Assembly: GCA_037501455.1 (NCBI GenBank)
Contig: CM074865.1
Span: 39,352,501 to 39,416,500, forward strand
DNA: 64,000 nt
From: Lantana camara
Lineage: Eukaryota; Streptophyta; Magnoliopsida; Lamiales; Verbenaceae
Direction: 5' to 3'
Part shown: positions 34,652 through 47,621 of the stretch, in pieces
Layout of the letters: each line of letters opens with the position of its first letter
How positions within the stretch are numbered: position 1 is the first letter of the stretch
Notes under the pieces: model-generated
Database searches by the model: none
What the model saw: the letters and a program-made list of their open reading frames with translations, nothing else
What the model was told of the DNA's origin: nothing
Made by a program: the position numbers and the translations under genes

Positions 34652-37258
34652 TGTAGCACCCCGGACACGTGGAGGTACCACACCCCCGCACTATAGGCCG
34701 ATCCACATACGAAATGGACAATCCGTACATGAACTAACCTATAGCGAACGGGTGACAAAGAAAAGAAAAGACGAGCTAGGCGGGACTAAACCCCAAGACA
34801 ATACAAAATCAAGACATAATAGTTAAGAGCGGAAGCATTAACTTGTAGATACATATAGGTACCATATTTATCAGATAGATATCTATAGATACCACACTAA
34901 CTAACAATACATTATCATCTCTTACATATGGTCAAGTATTCAAAATGTGATAACAATAGACATAACATGAGAAGTAGTAAAATATATACATGATGGTGCA
35001 CCGCTAGACTCGTGACAATGCAAGACTGGACCAGAATCCCGCCTAGCACGACCGGCTCTCTAGTACCTGAAAAGTGAAGTATCAGTCTACCGAAGACTGA
35101 GTGAGGGGCATAAATATATATATAGCGCAATCACATGCAAGTTATAACCTCGGGTAAGGTTTTATAATTAAAAGTAATATAAGTTGCAATAATATAAACT
35201 CGCCCGAGATTACAACTACCAGTATTAAGTACTTGTTCGTTTCCATGCAATCAATCAATACATGGCCCCGGCGAATAAGGGCGGTCTCCAACCGATCTCC
35301 CAATGAACATGAACATGCTTGCTTGTTTAATATTCAATAGGTGATCATGCAATTCATTTATCGTGCGATAGTGTAATCATATAACACGTTCATGAAATGA
35401 CAATCATGCAATAACCCGAGGCGCATCCGTGGTGCCGGACTCGTCCCCAGTCTCCTTTTCCCTCCGGTTTGATGAAGGGATTGCAAGGCCCCAACATCCA
35501 GTCTCATTGAGCATAGGGTACATGAATCCCTAAGCCCGGAGCTCCTTCCTCCACTAATCTCCTAGTGGATTCAGGGGTGACCCCTAACAGGTGAGGATAG
35601 CGCCAGAGTTACCCGTCAGCCCTGGCTTTCCCGGTTGGCTCTAGTCACTACCCTCGGGCCCAAATGTAACCGTCATGCTACTCGCCTAAACATGCATGAA
35701 ACAATACCTGACTTACTTGCTTGCTTGCTTGCTTGAACCTGGCTTGAAATGGTCAATGATTTATAGAAAGTATAACGTAAATACTATTTTGGCCAAAACT
35801 AGCACATAAGGGTTATAGGGTTCGTTTTACCAAAACAAAACCTCACCTATACTGACAGAAGACAAGTAGGCACGGCCTACGGTGCTTGCTCCTCGTCCCT
35901 ACCCTCGTGACCTGTGCAAACACGACACTCATACATGAGACATGACCTAAAATGCCCAAAAAGTGACGAACGGCGGAAATGTATCGAGATGAACACGAGA
36001 ATGCAATGTGGTATGATAACATGTTGTTTCACATCATATTAGCACATATTACAGTAAATCGGGGTCAAGGAAGTCGTTGGATCGAGGGGCTAAAAATGTA
36101 ATTTTATGCAGTCATTTTTGTTCTGTCAGCGGCATGGGAACGGCCGTTCCGGTCCTCAGTGTAAACTGGGAAGGGCCGTTCCCATGGTCCCGAGAAACGC
36201 CCTTGCGTTTTTCATTTTAAAGTGACGCTTCTATGTTGGGAACGGCCCTTCCGGCTCGCAGGCCAAAATGGGAACGGCCGTTCCCATGTGCGCGCCATCT
36301 ATGAATTCAAAAGGGTGGGAACGGCCGTTCCCAGAATGAACTGGGGCCGGGAAGGGCCGTTCCCGCTCCTCTGCAAGTGCAGAAACAGAGCAGAACATGG
36401 GAGGCTCTCGGGACAAAACAATCACTTCCAAAACATCATCAAATCCACTTTAAAATGTAAGAATTCTGGGCACAAGCATGCATACATGATCAAAATACAA
36501 TAAAACCCCATATAAACACCTAATTTAGTCAAGAACACCAAGAATTCCCACTTTCATGTTCACACACCAATCATCACCTAAGCTCAACTCTTTCAAGAAT
36601 TCATGTCTCCAACCATGGTATGATCATGTATTTAAGTATCAACCAACACATAATCCATATATGTCATAATTTACAAACCCTAACTAGTTCATTTATAATC
36701 AAGAATCAAGAGTTCATGCAACAATCACCTTTGAAGAACAAGAAATGAAGAAGATGAATGATGATGATGATCAAGCCTCAAACTTGGAATTTTTCTTGAA
36801 CAATCTTGATGGAGTGAAGAAATCTCTCCTCTCTTCTCTTCCTAGATGAACCGAGGATGAAAGGAAGCAAATATGTTGGTGATTTTTGGAATAAAATGAT
36901 TGAAGAAGCTTGGGGAAGCTATGTACGTGAATCACCATCCTTGATTTAAGTGAAATGTATAAATTGCACTTGAGTCCCTTAAAGATTTAAGTCATGCAAT
37001 TAAGGATGAAAAGCTTTGGGAATTGATCAATTGAGTCATTGGAAATATTATACAATTTGGTCTCTAAATTTAAAAGAATGAACATGTAGGGCAAGTTGAC
37101 AATTAAATCATTTTCGGTAATTAATTCACGAAATAAATATTTTCAAGTTATGAGATAAATTATAAGTTTAATATGAATTTCATGAAAGTATTATAAAATA
37201 TAATTTATAAAATTATTTTAGACATAAGATATCAATAAATAAAAATCGGGGCGTTACA
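34652..37258 (-). repeat. 5' LTR of element D
   Basis: It is the same length as the 3' LTR. Visible modules on the minus strand are a donor TTCAAAG-GTGATT at 36729/36728, the palindrome array 36364-36136, an exon-like module 35911-35847 (65 nt, acceptor TTTGCACAG, donor ATAG-GTGAGG), the hairpin 35099-35083, a 3' splice-like CTTTTCAG before 35066, and complementary arms 35047-35037 and 34785-34775. Confidence 0.95.
35847..35911 (-). other. exon-like module 2 of LTR D
   Basis: A 65-nt segment begins GTCACGAGGG and ends before GTGAGG. G has a 65-nt counterpart at 62791-62855 with the same first ten bases. The sequence is unrelated to the B/C module, but position, length and splice borders agree. 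Confidence 0.55.
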
Positions 37259-37263
37259 CTAAG

Positions 37264-39867
37264 GAATGAAGGGAACAAAACCTTGAAGATATATTGGTCC
37301 CGGATTTGGATCATGGAAGAGGTACTAGTAATTAAGAGGAGTAGAGGTTATGCATCAAGGGTCTATAAAGAAGGACTTCGAACAAAGCCTAGTGATTAGA
37401 ATTCGGGTTCTAGAAGGCAAGCATTTGGGTAAACACAAATAGAGGGAAGGTGGCGATATTGAGAACAGGATTTGAGTTCCCTTTTCCAAATCCAAGCTGA
37501 ATTGTCATGTTGTGATGTTAAATTGGAAGATATGGAGCAACAAATGGAAACGGGAAAGAAAGGAAATCATGCGGTCATGTATAAGCAATTGGAGGTGAAT
37601 TAAATTCACAAAGGATAAGCGCGGAATTCTTGATCGAGGTAACGATTAGATGTGAAGGTCGAATTTCGAGGAGAAGTTTGGATACTAATTCTGTGGACGT
37701 GGAAGAATTAAGGATTAAGAAATTGCAATCTCGGATAGTGGAAGATACAAGTGATGCAAAAAGACTCATGGGAAACTTGAAGACCGTGGGAAAGACAAGG
37801 GATAACCACCAAGTCAAAGTAACCTCGGGATTGGAGGAACGAGGAAAAGCTACCGAGCTAATAGCTTACCACCTTGGTGACAGGTTCCAAAACATTCATA
37901 GCACGTGCATCATATTTTGTATTAATTATTTATTCTTTTGACCCTATGTTTGTCCGTGCATTTCTAATTAGTTTCGTTGCACTAATGTATGGTATAATTG
38001 CTTGATGTAAATGTGACCCATGCATTGTCATTTTAACCCAACATGCATTTTAGTGTTTACTTGATAGGAAGTCCTTTCGCCTCAACTATCAAGTATCAGT
38101 TCAACCGAGCCGCATCTGAGTTATGAGGAAGAGAAATAATAGGATGACATTAGAAGGAAGGTGAAATTGGGAAATAAGAACTTCTATTAAGGGATAGGTT
38201 AACGGAAACAAGAATTTAGAAGGAGAAGTGAGACTAGAGTTCCAGACAAGATTAAGAAAGGAGTTTCGGACATCAAGAGAACTAAGGAAGGAGTTGAAAG
38301 GCCAAATCTTTGATTTCTATATCAGTTAAACTCCACCTAATGGGATTTACTCATCAAGAGTTTCAATAAAAGGAGAATCGATGGAGTTCAACCCGGGACA
38401 ACAGAAATTTAAGGGGGAGAGTACGACCGAGGAACAAATTGGACGATTGTTAGGGTGCTCGAAGAAATATTTCAGTAAGAATAACGAAATTGCAAATTAA
38501 GGAAGACCTGGGAGTCCTATTAGTGATGATCAGAAATAAACAAGACGGCTTGAATGGTTAAGTTATTAAGAGAAGAGTTAAGTTACTCAATTCGGGTTGG
38601 AGTCCCTCATTAGGTATAACGGAAATGGCTTGGAGAATGTTCCTATGTATAGAACATGGATCTGGGAATAACAGAATTATAAGGGAGCTTCTGGAAACTC
38701 CTAAGTCAGAATTGACAAAAGAGAGAGTGTCGAATCAAGTTGGCATATGATGGAATGATGGCGATCACGAGTAATCCAATAGGGTACAAAAGGGGGTTCA
38801 ATAATGACAATATTATCAAGTCTTCGGTTAGTCCCACGTTACTTCGGAAGGAAATCTAAGAAGGAACCAAACCGGAAAAGATGATCGTTGGAGGATTTAC
38901 GTCAAACTTCAAAACGCATCAAGAACATTCTGTCTTTGATCCAAGAAATGTAGGGTCAGATACAGAATACAACCTTAAAGGGGTTAAAAAGAATGAATGG
39001 ATAATATGAACGGAAGATAGAAAAGGATTCGTGTTAAGGTAGATCCTAATGAAGAATACCTCAAGGTAGGGATTGAATCGTCAGGGTTGTCAGGAGTAGT
39101 TATCCTCGAGGGTATTTCAAGCTCCGATATGGGTAAGATAGTAGCTATGGACCTAACTTCAAGACGGATGGTCTAAGGGTATTCGAGAAGTCAAATTCGG
39201 TTAATTAAAAAGAGTTGGCTCAATGAGGATTAAGAGGAATGATGGAGACTGGGAGCAGTACCAGGCAGAAGGGATCTAAGAAGTATAATCCCTGAAGGAT
39301 TCATTAATTGCTTCATCGGGGTATCCTGAAGAGGTTAAAGACAAACTGAGCACTGAATCTATCTTCGGGACAGATGATACACTGAACAACGGCAACTCAC
39401 AATTTTAAAACTTCGTGACTACGGTGAACGGTATTTATAGCATTCATGAAGCATACATTCATGCAAATTCAATTTAATAATTTCTTTGTTATGTGCTTTG
39501 TTTTCTTATCAAGTTAAATTACGTGAAGTAATTGATGATTAACGTGGATGATATTCGATATTTACCTTGAGGTGGCTTACGTGATTTTGAATTTGGTTTT
39601 GCGTGTGCTGCTTGGGAGTATTGGAGACTTCCTTGCTTTATTTATTTTGAGAGACGGGGTGCTCTCGTTGTTTCTAAGAGACGGGGCTTCTCTTATTTTT
39701 GTTTGAGAGACGGGGTACTCTCTTTGCTTGCGAGAGACGGGGTTCTCTCATTGTTGCTCGAGAGACGGGGCTCTCTCCTTGTTGCTTGTGAGAGACGGGG
39801 AATCTCTCATTAGTGGTTTTAAGCGTGCAGTGAATCCGAGGACGGATTCTTTTTAAGGGGGAGAGAT
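37264..39867 (+). other. element B interior, right part (noncoding)
   Basis: The longest frame, 37630-37941, is Lys/Glu/Arg-rich and unrecognised. An intron-like segment lies at 37884-38067. A CGGTGAACGGTA block near 39423, shared with C (47175) and, on the minus strand, D (near 31549), precedes the hairpin array (39648-39809). The end carries the last pol codons, hairpin GAATCCG-AGGA-CGGATTC (39832-39849) and polypurine tract (39855-39867). I see no RT or integrase motif. Confidence 0.7.
39648..39809 (+). repeat. CGGGG-loop hairpin array of B
   Basis: Six units are built as GAGAGA-CGGGG-NTCTCTC. Unit 2 reads TAAGAGACGGGGCTTCTCTTA, where a G-to-A change in one arm is matched by C-to-T in the other. 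The array lies just upstream of the polypurine tract. Confidence 0.8.
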
Positions 39868-42800
39868 TGTAACACCCCGGTTTTTCAATTTTATTAATAT
39901 GTCATAATTGTTTCTAAATTGCGCAATTAAATTATTTAATTATGTGATTAATTGTTTTTATGTGTTTTATATTTAATTTTATTATAATTGTTATTATTTC
40001 ATTTTATTATATTTTATTTTTAAATTATTATTAATTCTAATATATATATATATATACCGTATTATATATACATACATATATATTTCTTTAAGTATATATA
40101 TATATGTATACGTTTATTTATATTAGTATTAAATTAATGATTATGCTAATTATATGTTAGGTTAATTAATCATGTTTAAGCTAATTAATTACGTGACCTA
40201 AATTAATTTATTTAATATTAGATTTAACTTATTTATTTAAATGTTATTGCATGGGAATTTTAATTCATGCATGAATTGCATGAACTTTGAATTATAATTT
40301 TTCATGGAATTTTATAAAATATGCATGAATGGCATGAATAAGTCTGTTCGTTTACTTTGTGCTTCGTTTTTGTATGATATGATTTCGGATTGTCACGAAT
40401 TTGTAGTATGTCGTAAATATATGTGTTATGGACATGATTTTATGCTCGGTTTATGTTCTCGAATTTATTGATAGGCTAACGGATTTAATTTGTTTCGAGG
40501 AACCAAATCGGGGGCTAACGAGCATTTAGCGTACCCTTGGTCCCAAATTTAATATCTTGAGCTCGGGAACTCGTATTCGAGTTCCGTCAACTCCGCTGAA
40601 CTCGTAACGAAAATTCGAGTTTAGTAAACTTAGCCTTACATTATTCCTAAGTCGTTTGAACCTCCGAAATTCAACCGAAAAACGAATCGGCGACCAACTT
40701 GACCTTGTTGCACTAAATCAGCCATATCTTGTCCAAACCATAACCAAATTAACCATGGTTTGATTCTTTGAAACCCTAACTCAACCATCTATCATGACAT
40801 AACAAGCCTTGACCGAGATTATCCTCACACAAGCCCCAAAACTCAGCCAAAGCTACTGTCCTGCATTCCAGTCCCGTAACCCTTCAAACCTTGGAGATTT
40901 TGGAGCTCAAATCTCATCCAGACTTCAACAAATGAACAAGGTAAGCTTAGGGTTGTATTATATGATTAATTCTGATCATTTCCATCCTTTCATTCATGAA
41001 GTTGATCATGGTTTCATCATTTCTGGACATTTTACCGAAAATAAGAAAATTTGGGCAATTTCTTGATCTCCTTCGATTCTCAATGGTTTTGATTGATTCC
41101 AAGCTTGATATTGATTGTTTTAACATCCTCATATCATTTATGATCATTGATTTCTTGGTGGTTAAGATATTAATGAGTTATCATTTATGAGCTTTTAAGA
41201 AAACTTCCATGAATGTCACGTATGCTTCCTTTTCTTGTTTGAGCTTGTTTGAAACTGATACATACGTTGAAATGGTGTTTCTTAGATGAGTATTTGATGG
41301 TCTAAACTGATATGGATAGGTGGAGTTGAAGTGAGTGCTTCTTGCCCTGTTTTTCCGTGACCTTTGCCCTGTTCTTCACCCGTTTTGTTGCTGTCAAAAA
41401 GCTACTGCGTTTCCTTCTTTCTGTTACTGTTAATTTTGTGACTGTATAGGATCATTCTAGAGGATTACTTGCAGCTTTTCATGCATGATCTTGTTGCCTT
41501 TCTTTCTTGTACATGGCTGTAGTTGCTGCTGCGTTTTTTTGTCAAAAAACAGGGGATGCGATGGTGTGTGACACGGGTGTGTTGTTTTTGCTCTTTCCTG
41601 CGTGTAACGGGGGTGCTGTGTGGGCTGGAATTTCTATACCGAGACACGGGGGTGTCTCGGTCTAGGTTTGGAGCGTGACACGGGGGTGTCACCCCGTTTT
41701 TCTGGATTTCTTTTGCTGCGTTCCTGGACTGTTGTTGCTGCTGTTTTTGTTTCCAGGGCTGCTGTGGTTGTGTGCTGCGTGTGTTTGTTGCTCTTGCATG
41801 CTTGTGTGTGAGTGTGCATGGCTGCTGTGGTTGTGTGATTAGTGTGTGCGTAGCATGCTTGGTTGTGGTGTTATATATATGCATTATTTGTGTGTTGTGT
41901 GAGTATATATATATATGTATATATTATATATATTGAATATATGCATGGCTGTATTTGTGTGTGCATGGTGTTATTTCATTTGCATGCATGAATATATTAT
42001 ATATATTGTATATATGCATGCATGGATATGTAAGGTGTGTGTGTACGTGTATATATATATGTTATATATATATTATACGTTATTACATATTATATATATA
42101 ATGATTATATATATTTATTATATATTTCAATTATTATTTGATTTAATTCAATTTTGAAAATTAAGTTGATTTCTATTTCTCGTATTTAATTTACCGACTA
42201 TTGATTTAACGTTCTAATTATTTTTTTCCTAAATGTGAATATGAATATTATGTGTTATGATTATTAAATGAATTCATGGATTAATTGATATGCATTATGA
42301 ATATTATGAATGTTATGAATATATGAATTTATGAATTTATGAATATTATGAATTTATGAATTTATGAAATTTATATGAATTTATGAACTTATGAAATTGA
42401 ATGAAATATATGAACGAATAAATGATTATATGATATAAATCTCTTAATAGTGCACATGAACATTTTATTGATATAACATGATCATTTATGCATTCATGTC
42501 ATATTCACTTCATTGCCGAGCGTCATATATGGTTCATTGGAGTCTCGAGTCTCACAAACACGTCATGTTGTCTTTTGTACAGTTTATCTCCAGGGTGGAG
42601 AGATCTTGATCGTTCAGGCACTTGATACTCGTATCCTTGTATCGTCACGGTTCAGGTGAGGGTGGTTTTCGTTTTAGCTATATAACAAACCCTACAACCC
42701 TTACGTGAAAAGCTTTGGCCAAAACCTTATGATTATATGTATATGGTTTTCAAATGAAGTTATCGAGTAAATTCTTCTAAGTTATACGTACGAGCGTATA

Positions 42801-44127
42801 TAAGCTTAAAAATGGTTTTGTAATGAGGCTATGCTCCAAACCGTGTGTCTTCATGCTAGCTACGGATTAGGATGACACGGAGAGGTACGTAGATAGCATA
42901 TGCCGAATTACACGGTAAGGTATGATTTCTTATAGTATGTATTGATCGAGTAAACCCCTTTTAAATGATTTATGACTTATGATATGTACTTATGAATTGT
43001 TGAGTTTTGGCGAGTCACATTTCTGATTTATGATTGAACGGGCCCCGGGACTTAGTATATGTGGCGAACCGAGGAAGCAAGGGCTGACGGGGATCCCATA
43101 TACTAGTCCCAACAAACTACGGTGATACCGGCCCTCGCTAGGAGGTTTAGCGGGGAATGGGAGCTGAGTGCCTTTGGGGAATTCATGTACCCCCATTGGC
43201 CCATGTATAGCCGATGGCCGGGTCTTGCAAGCCCGTCCACCACCCGGAGGAAGAAGGTTGGTTAGGATTTATGCCTTTTCTTATGTATATGTTATGATAG
43301 AATTATGCACCGTGCGGGAAGGCCAGGACACGGATTGCCCAAACGCATATGTTTATGTTATGATTTATGGTCTGTGTGTATTATGATATATTGCATGATC
43401 GCCTTATCAATATATTATTAATATTTATGTACACGGTCGGAGTTTGGATGGAGATTGTGGACGCTCACTCGCCGAGCCATATATTTATGTATGATTTATG
43501 AATGTAATGAATTAATATGTTTAGTCATAAAATCCGAGCATTGATTAATCATTCTCTTGCCCTTTTAGGGAACTAATCGCAACCAAAACCTTGTTCGGAA
43601 TTTATGACTCGCATGTGCATGTTTTATATATGTATATCGCTCCGGCTCACTTAGTCTTCTAGAGACTGACCCTCTCCCTCCCCAACTTTTTAGTGTGCAG
43701 GTTTGATTGTGGAGTTTCGAGCTAGGCGGAGGTGTTTGGAGTCTTTAGGTGGGTCGAGTTAGGTTAGGGGAGTCTCTGCACTCACTCTTGTATTGAATTT
43801 ATGTTTGATTCGATTCTGCAGTATCATGGAACTTGAATAATTATGTAATTGTTATTGAAATTGTTTGTTGGACTGTATTTATGAGTTTAAAAGAGGCCTG
43901 AAGAGCCCAAATTCGGCTTTTGGTTTGTATGTTTGAAGTTGGCTGTGCAATGCATTATACTTTGGTTAATTGGTTCTCATTGCAGGGTCTAGTTCCGCCT
44001 GGCTTAGGAAGGTTTTTATGTTTGTCTCCCGTTCGCTAGGGTTTGATACGGGTACGGATTTACAATTTCGTTACTCGTGTTGAGCCTTAGTGCGGGGGAT
44101 GTGGTGCCTCACGTGCGGGGTGCTACA
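39868..44127 (+). repeat. 3' LTR of element B
   Basis: An uninterrupted 4260-bp LTR gives the intact reference for the broken 5' copy. The donor is near 40939, the hairpin array at 41565-41697, an exon-like module near 42583-42655, and terminal arms at 43721-43730 and 43994-44003. Confidence 0.95.
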
Positions 44128-44132
44128 TATGT

Positions 44133-44452
44133 ATGATTCAATTCGATAGTATCCTGAACATGAATATTTATGAAATTATTATTGAATTGACTTTACTGGG
44201 ATTTACTATGATGTAAAAGAGGCCTGAAGAGCCCAATTCTAGTTATGGTTGATAAGTTTGAACTTTAGCTTTACGATGCATTATACTTTGTGGATTGGTT
44301 ATCATTGCAGGGTCCAGCTCCGCCTGGCTTAGGAAGGTTTTTATGTTTGTCTCCCGTTCGCTATGGTTTGATATGGGTGCGGATTAGCTGTTTCGTTACT
44401 CGTGTTGAGCCATAGTGCGGGGGATGTGGTGCCTCACGTGCGGGGTGCTACA
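44133..44452 (+). repeat. 5' LTR of element C, right part
   Basis: This resumes the LTR interrupted at 2120, matching the 3' LTR from about 51310 to 51633. It includes the arm CTCCGCCTGGC (near 44321) and ends GGGGTGCTACA. Confidence 0.93.
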
Positions 44453-45686
44453 TCCTTAAGTGGTATCAGAGCCCGGTTGCAAAACCGGTGTTCTTGAGTC
44501 ATGTTTGAGTCGGTTAGGTCGCACGGCATAGGAACAACTTGTTAATATGTACATTGCATCGATTTGGCATGAATATTTGATACTAATTGTTGGAAATTGC
44601 TTAATACATGTATACAATTTACGCTTTCATTTAGTTGCTTTAAATGTTGCATTTTGCATTCTATGTGCATTGATTCATTTAACTACGTGCCATAAGCATA
44701 CGCTAATCTTCATGCATCCATATTTGAGTTGATCTTTCTTATATAGGCTACTATCATGCAAACAAAGCTATAATTCACACCAACTACAATTGACAAAGTA
44801 ACTTGAAGGTCGAGTGTTCAAATTCTACGGCTTGCACAAGGGAACTACCTATCATGGGTCGTATCATGGGAGGGAGCTTGGATCACAGGAAGGTTCATCA
44901 AACATGCCCTACCTACAAACCTTAAAGGTTCTCAACATACAAGAATTGCAAGGACTTAAGTTCTAACTTGAGGCATGCGTGAGACAACGAGAGGAGTGTG
45001 GAACTCTTCACCACCCCAATTTTGAAGACATTTAATACAAGATTAAATGCTCTAAGGTTCACCGTTGAAGCTTCGAGTTTGAAATGGTTGGGTGATTGGA
45101 AGACCAAATTGGGAAGCTTCAAGGGATCGGATGCAAGATGTGTTAAAAAGGGATTCGACTCAACTCGGATGCAAGGATTGGGAGCCGTTAATCATAAAGC
45201 TCACTATGAGGTCAAATATGGAAGCTCACTTGATACGAATATAAGCGTGGGACAACAAATGGACGCAAGGCAAAGATACTTATGAGCATCGAGGAATACA
45301 AATCGTATCGTCTTCTCAGAACTTTATGGAGACATCAAGAAGCAAGCAAGAATGGAAAGCGTTATCATGGGTGAATTATGCGCATAGATCGGAAACAAAG
45401 GATAAGCTAAAGGAACTTTAACCGGAGAGCACATCAAGATGAAGATTCGGATGACCTTTGGAGGTTGATGCTTGGAAGTACGTTGAGGGGTAAACTCCAT
45501 TGACAAATAAGACCTTGGGTTCAAAAATAGCACGTTCGGGCCATGGGATATACAAATGGATGAAGAAGATTAGGGAGATTCGAAAACTATGGAAAGCTAA
45601 GGAGTTATCAATGTCTCCAAGGAAAGTTACAATTATGGGAATGAGGAACACGTCATCAAGCTAAAAGCTTACCACCCCGGTGACAG

Positions 45687-45869
45687 GTTCTGCATATTCA
45701 TGGCATGAGCATCATGCATCGATTTAAATTAATTGCTTTCCTTAACTATATGTACATTATGTTTAATTAATATAATTGCTCCAACGTGTTGCATCGTTGC
45801 ATCTTTAATTGTTTACTATGTGCATTGGCATGTTAATCCAACATGCATGGCTCAGCGTTTAATTGATAG
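45687..45869 (+). other. intron-like segment in C interior
   Basis: CCGGTGACAG is followed by GTTCTGCATATTC; 183 bases later comes TTAATTGATAG-GGAATGG. Length and borders match B and D, while the inner sequence is AT-rich and poorly conserved. Confidence 0.5.
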
Positions 45870-47400
45870 GGAATGGCTACACCTTGTTCATCCAGCGATT
45901 CTTTGATCAAGGCTTACTCGAATCAAGACGAGAAGAATAGTTGGGTTATATTTTGGGAGTTCCGGGCATATAGCTTAGCGAGCACCATCTACACCGAAGA
46001 AACTAAGTTGAAGAGTTTTGGAGAAACCTTAATCTCAGAGGCGAAGTAACGAATTCAACTAAAATTTCCAAATAAGGGAGCATTGATTAGGAAATAATGT
46101 AAGTCCTTTTTTATCCTTGAAAGGATTACCTTTAGTTGAAGAATGGAAATACAAGAGGAGATTAAATTGGTCTGGATTTCAAGAAGAGTAAGAAAGAGAA
46201 AAGTTGGTGATTGGAAGGAAGTAATTATTGAAGGGTTTGAATTGAACCTTAGGAGTGAATTAAGAAACAGAAGTGGCTCAGCAAAAATTTCAATGAAAGA
46301 AGGGTTCATGGAGTTTGACATGTAAGAGCAAAAATTTTAAGGGGGAGAGCACGACCGAGAGGTGAATTGGAGGATGGGAGTGGCGCTCGAATGAATATGT
46401 TAGGAGTAATGACGGGGATGCAAAGTAAGGAGAATCTGGGAGTCCTAAGGGTAGTGATTAGGAATGAATAAGACGGCGGTTATGGTTAAGCTGTTAAGAG
46501 AGAAGCTGCGTATGGAATCCTGATCTGGAGGTGATGGAATCATAATAGAGCTTCTATGAACTTCTAAGTTAGAATTAACAAGGAAAACCGAATCAAGCTA
46601 TCATATAAGGGGATGGTGTCGATTAAGACTTGGTCAATGAAGTATGAAGGGGCCCAAGACAATATTATCGAGTTACTAGTTATATCAACGATAATCCAGA
46701 AGGAAGCTTAAGTAGAGACCAAATAGAAAAGGACGATAATTGGAGGATCGGCCTCAAATTTCAAGAATCATCAAGAACCTTCTATCTTCGGTTAAGGAAA
46801 TATGGGACCAGTTGTCGAATATAACATTGAGGGGGGTCAAAAGGGAATGAACGGACAATTGGAACGGAAGGTGGGAAAAGACTTGTGTTGAGAGAGACCA
46901 TAGGAATGAACATCGTAAGGTCGGGATCGAATTATCAAGTTTGTTCAGAGTGGTTATCCTCGGGATATGTTGAGCACCGATTTGGATAAGGATTGAAGAA
47001 GTTGGGTAGCAGTACAAGTTAGAAAGGATCTAAGAATATACTCCTTAAAGAATTCATCAATCGCTTCACCAGGGAACCCTGAAGAGGTCCAAGACAAGCT
47101 GGGCACTGAGTTACATTCAGGACAGATCATACCTTGGACAACGACAATTCACAACTTTGAATTTTTGCAACTACGGTGAACGGTACTTATAGCATTCATG
47201 ATACATGCATCCATGCAAATTTAACCAACATAATTTTTATATTAGGTGCTTTGATCTTGTACTGTGTTAAATTACTTGGAATAATTGGAAATCAATGTGG
47301 GCGACATTTATTACTTGCTTTGGGTGCCTTACGTGATTTTAAATTTGGTTTTACGTGAGTTGCTTGGGAGTATTGGAGACTTCCTTGCTTTATTTTCGTT

Positions 47401-47562
47401 TGAGAGACGGGGTACTCTCTTTACTTGCGAGAGACGGGGTTCTCTCATTGTTGCTCGAGAGACGGGGTTCTCTCATTGTTGTTGGAGAGATGGGGTTCTC
47501 TCATTGCAGCTCGAGAGACGGGGCTCTCTCCTTGTTGCTTGTGAGAGATGGGGAATCTCTCA
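47401..47562 (+). repeat. CGGGG-loop hairpin array of C
   Basis: Six tandem units resemble GAGAGACGGGGTTCTCTC, two with TGGGG loops. The position, about 60 bases before the 3' LTR, is as in B. Confidence 0.8.
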
Positions 47563-47621
47563 TTGTTTGTTTTCAAGCGTATTGTGAATCCGAGGACGGA
47601 TTCTTTTTAAGGGGGAGAGAT

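Larger units (their letters stand above)
28525..37258 (-). mobile_element. element D: gag-only gypsy-like retrotransposon
   Basis: On the minus strand the 5' LTR is 37258-34652, the primer site 34644-34633, the interior 34651-31132 and the 3' LTR 31131-28525. Both LTRs are 2607 bp with about 13 differences (0.5%). The 3.5-kb interior has a gag-like frame with two zinc knuckles close to the 3' LTR and no protease, RT or integrase. That matches the TR-GAG class of non-autonomous elements. A noncoding region of about 2 kb separates the primer site from gag. Confidence 0.93.
2121..44127 (+). mobile_element. element B: LARD-like gypsy retrotransposon (interrupted by A, K and D)
   Basis: The 5' LTR is 2121-5357 plus 26952-27947, the interior is 27948-28524 plus 37264-39867, and the 3' LTR is 39868-44127. 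The LTRs are about 4.2 kb and open TGTAACACCCCGG and close GGGGTGCTACA. A tRNA-Met primer site and a polypurine tract are present. After removing nested insertions the interior is about 3.2 kb with no gag or pol that I can recognise, except the last pol codons before the polypurine tract. Long LTRs with a noncoding interior are the description of a LARD (large retrotransposon derivative). Mobilisation would need proteins from a relative; element A shares LTR motifs and is a plausible type of partner. Confidence 0.9.
44453..47621 (+). other. element C interior (LARD-like, noncoding)
   Basis: Primer site TGGTATCAGAGCC is at 44461-44473. The 3.2-kb interior has no recognisable gag or pol. Frames such as 44998-45285 and 47285-47587 lack motifs, and the latter is a translation of the hairpin array. 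An intron-like segment lies at 45687-45869. Block order matches the interior of B. The end repeats the last pol codons, hairpin and polypurine tract seen in A. Confidence 0.75.

Noticed and set aside
44998..45285. 95-codon frame in the interior of C
   Set aside because: No recognisable domain, not preserved in B, and flanked by stops in a noncoding interior.
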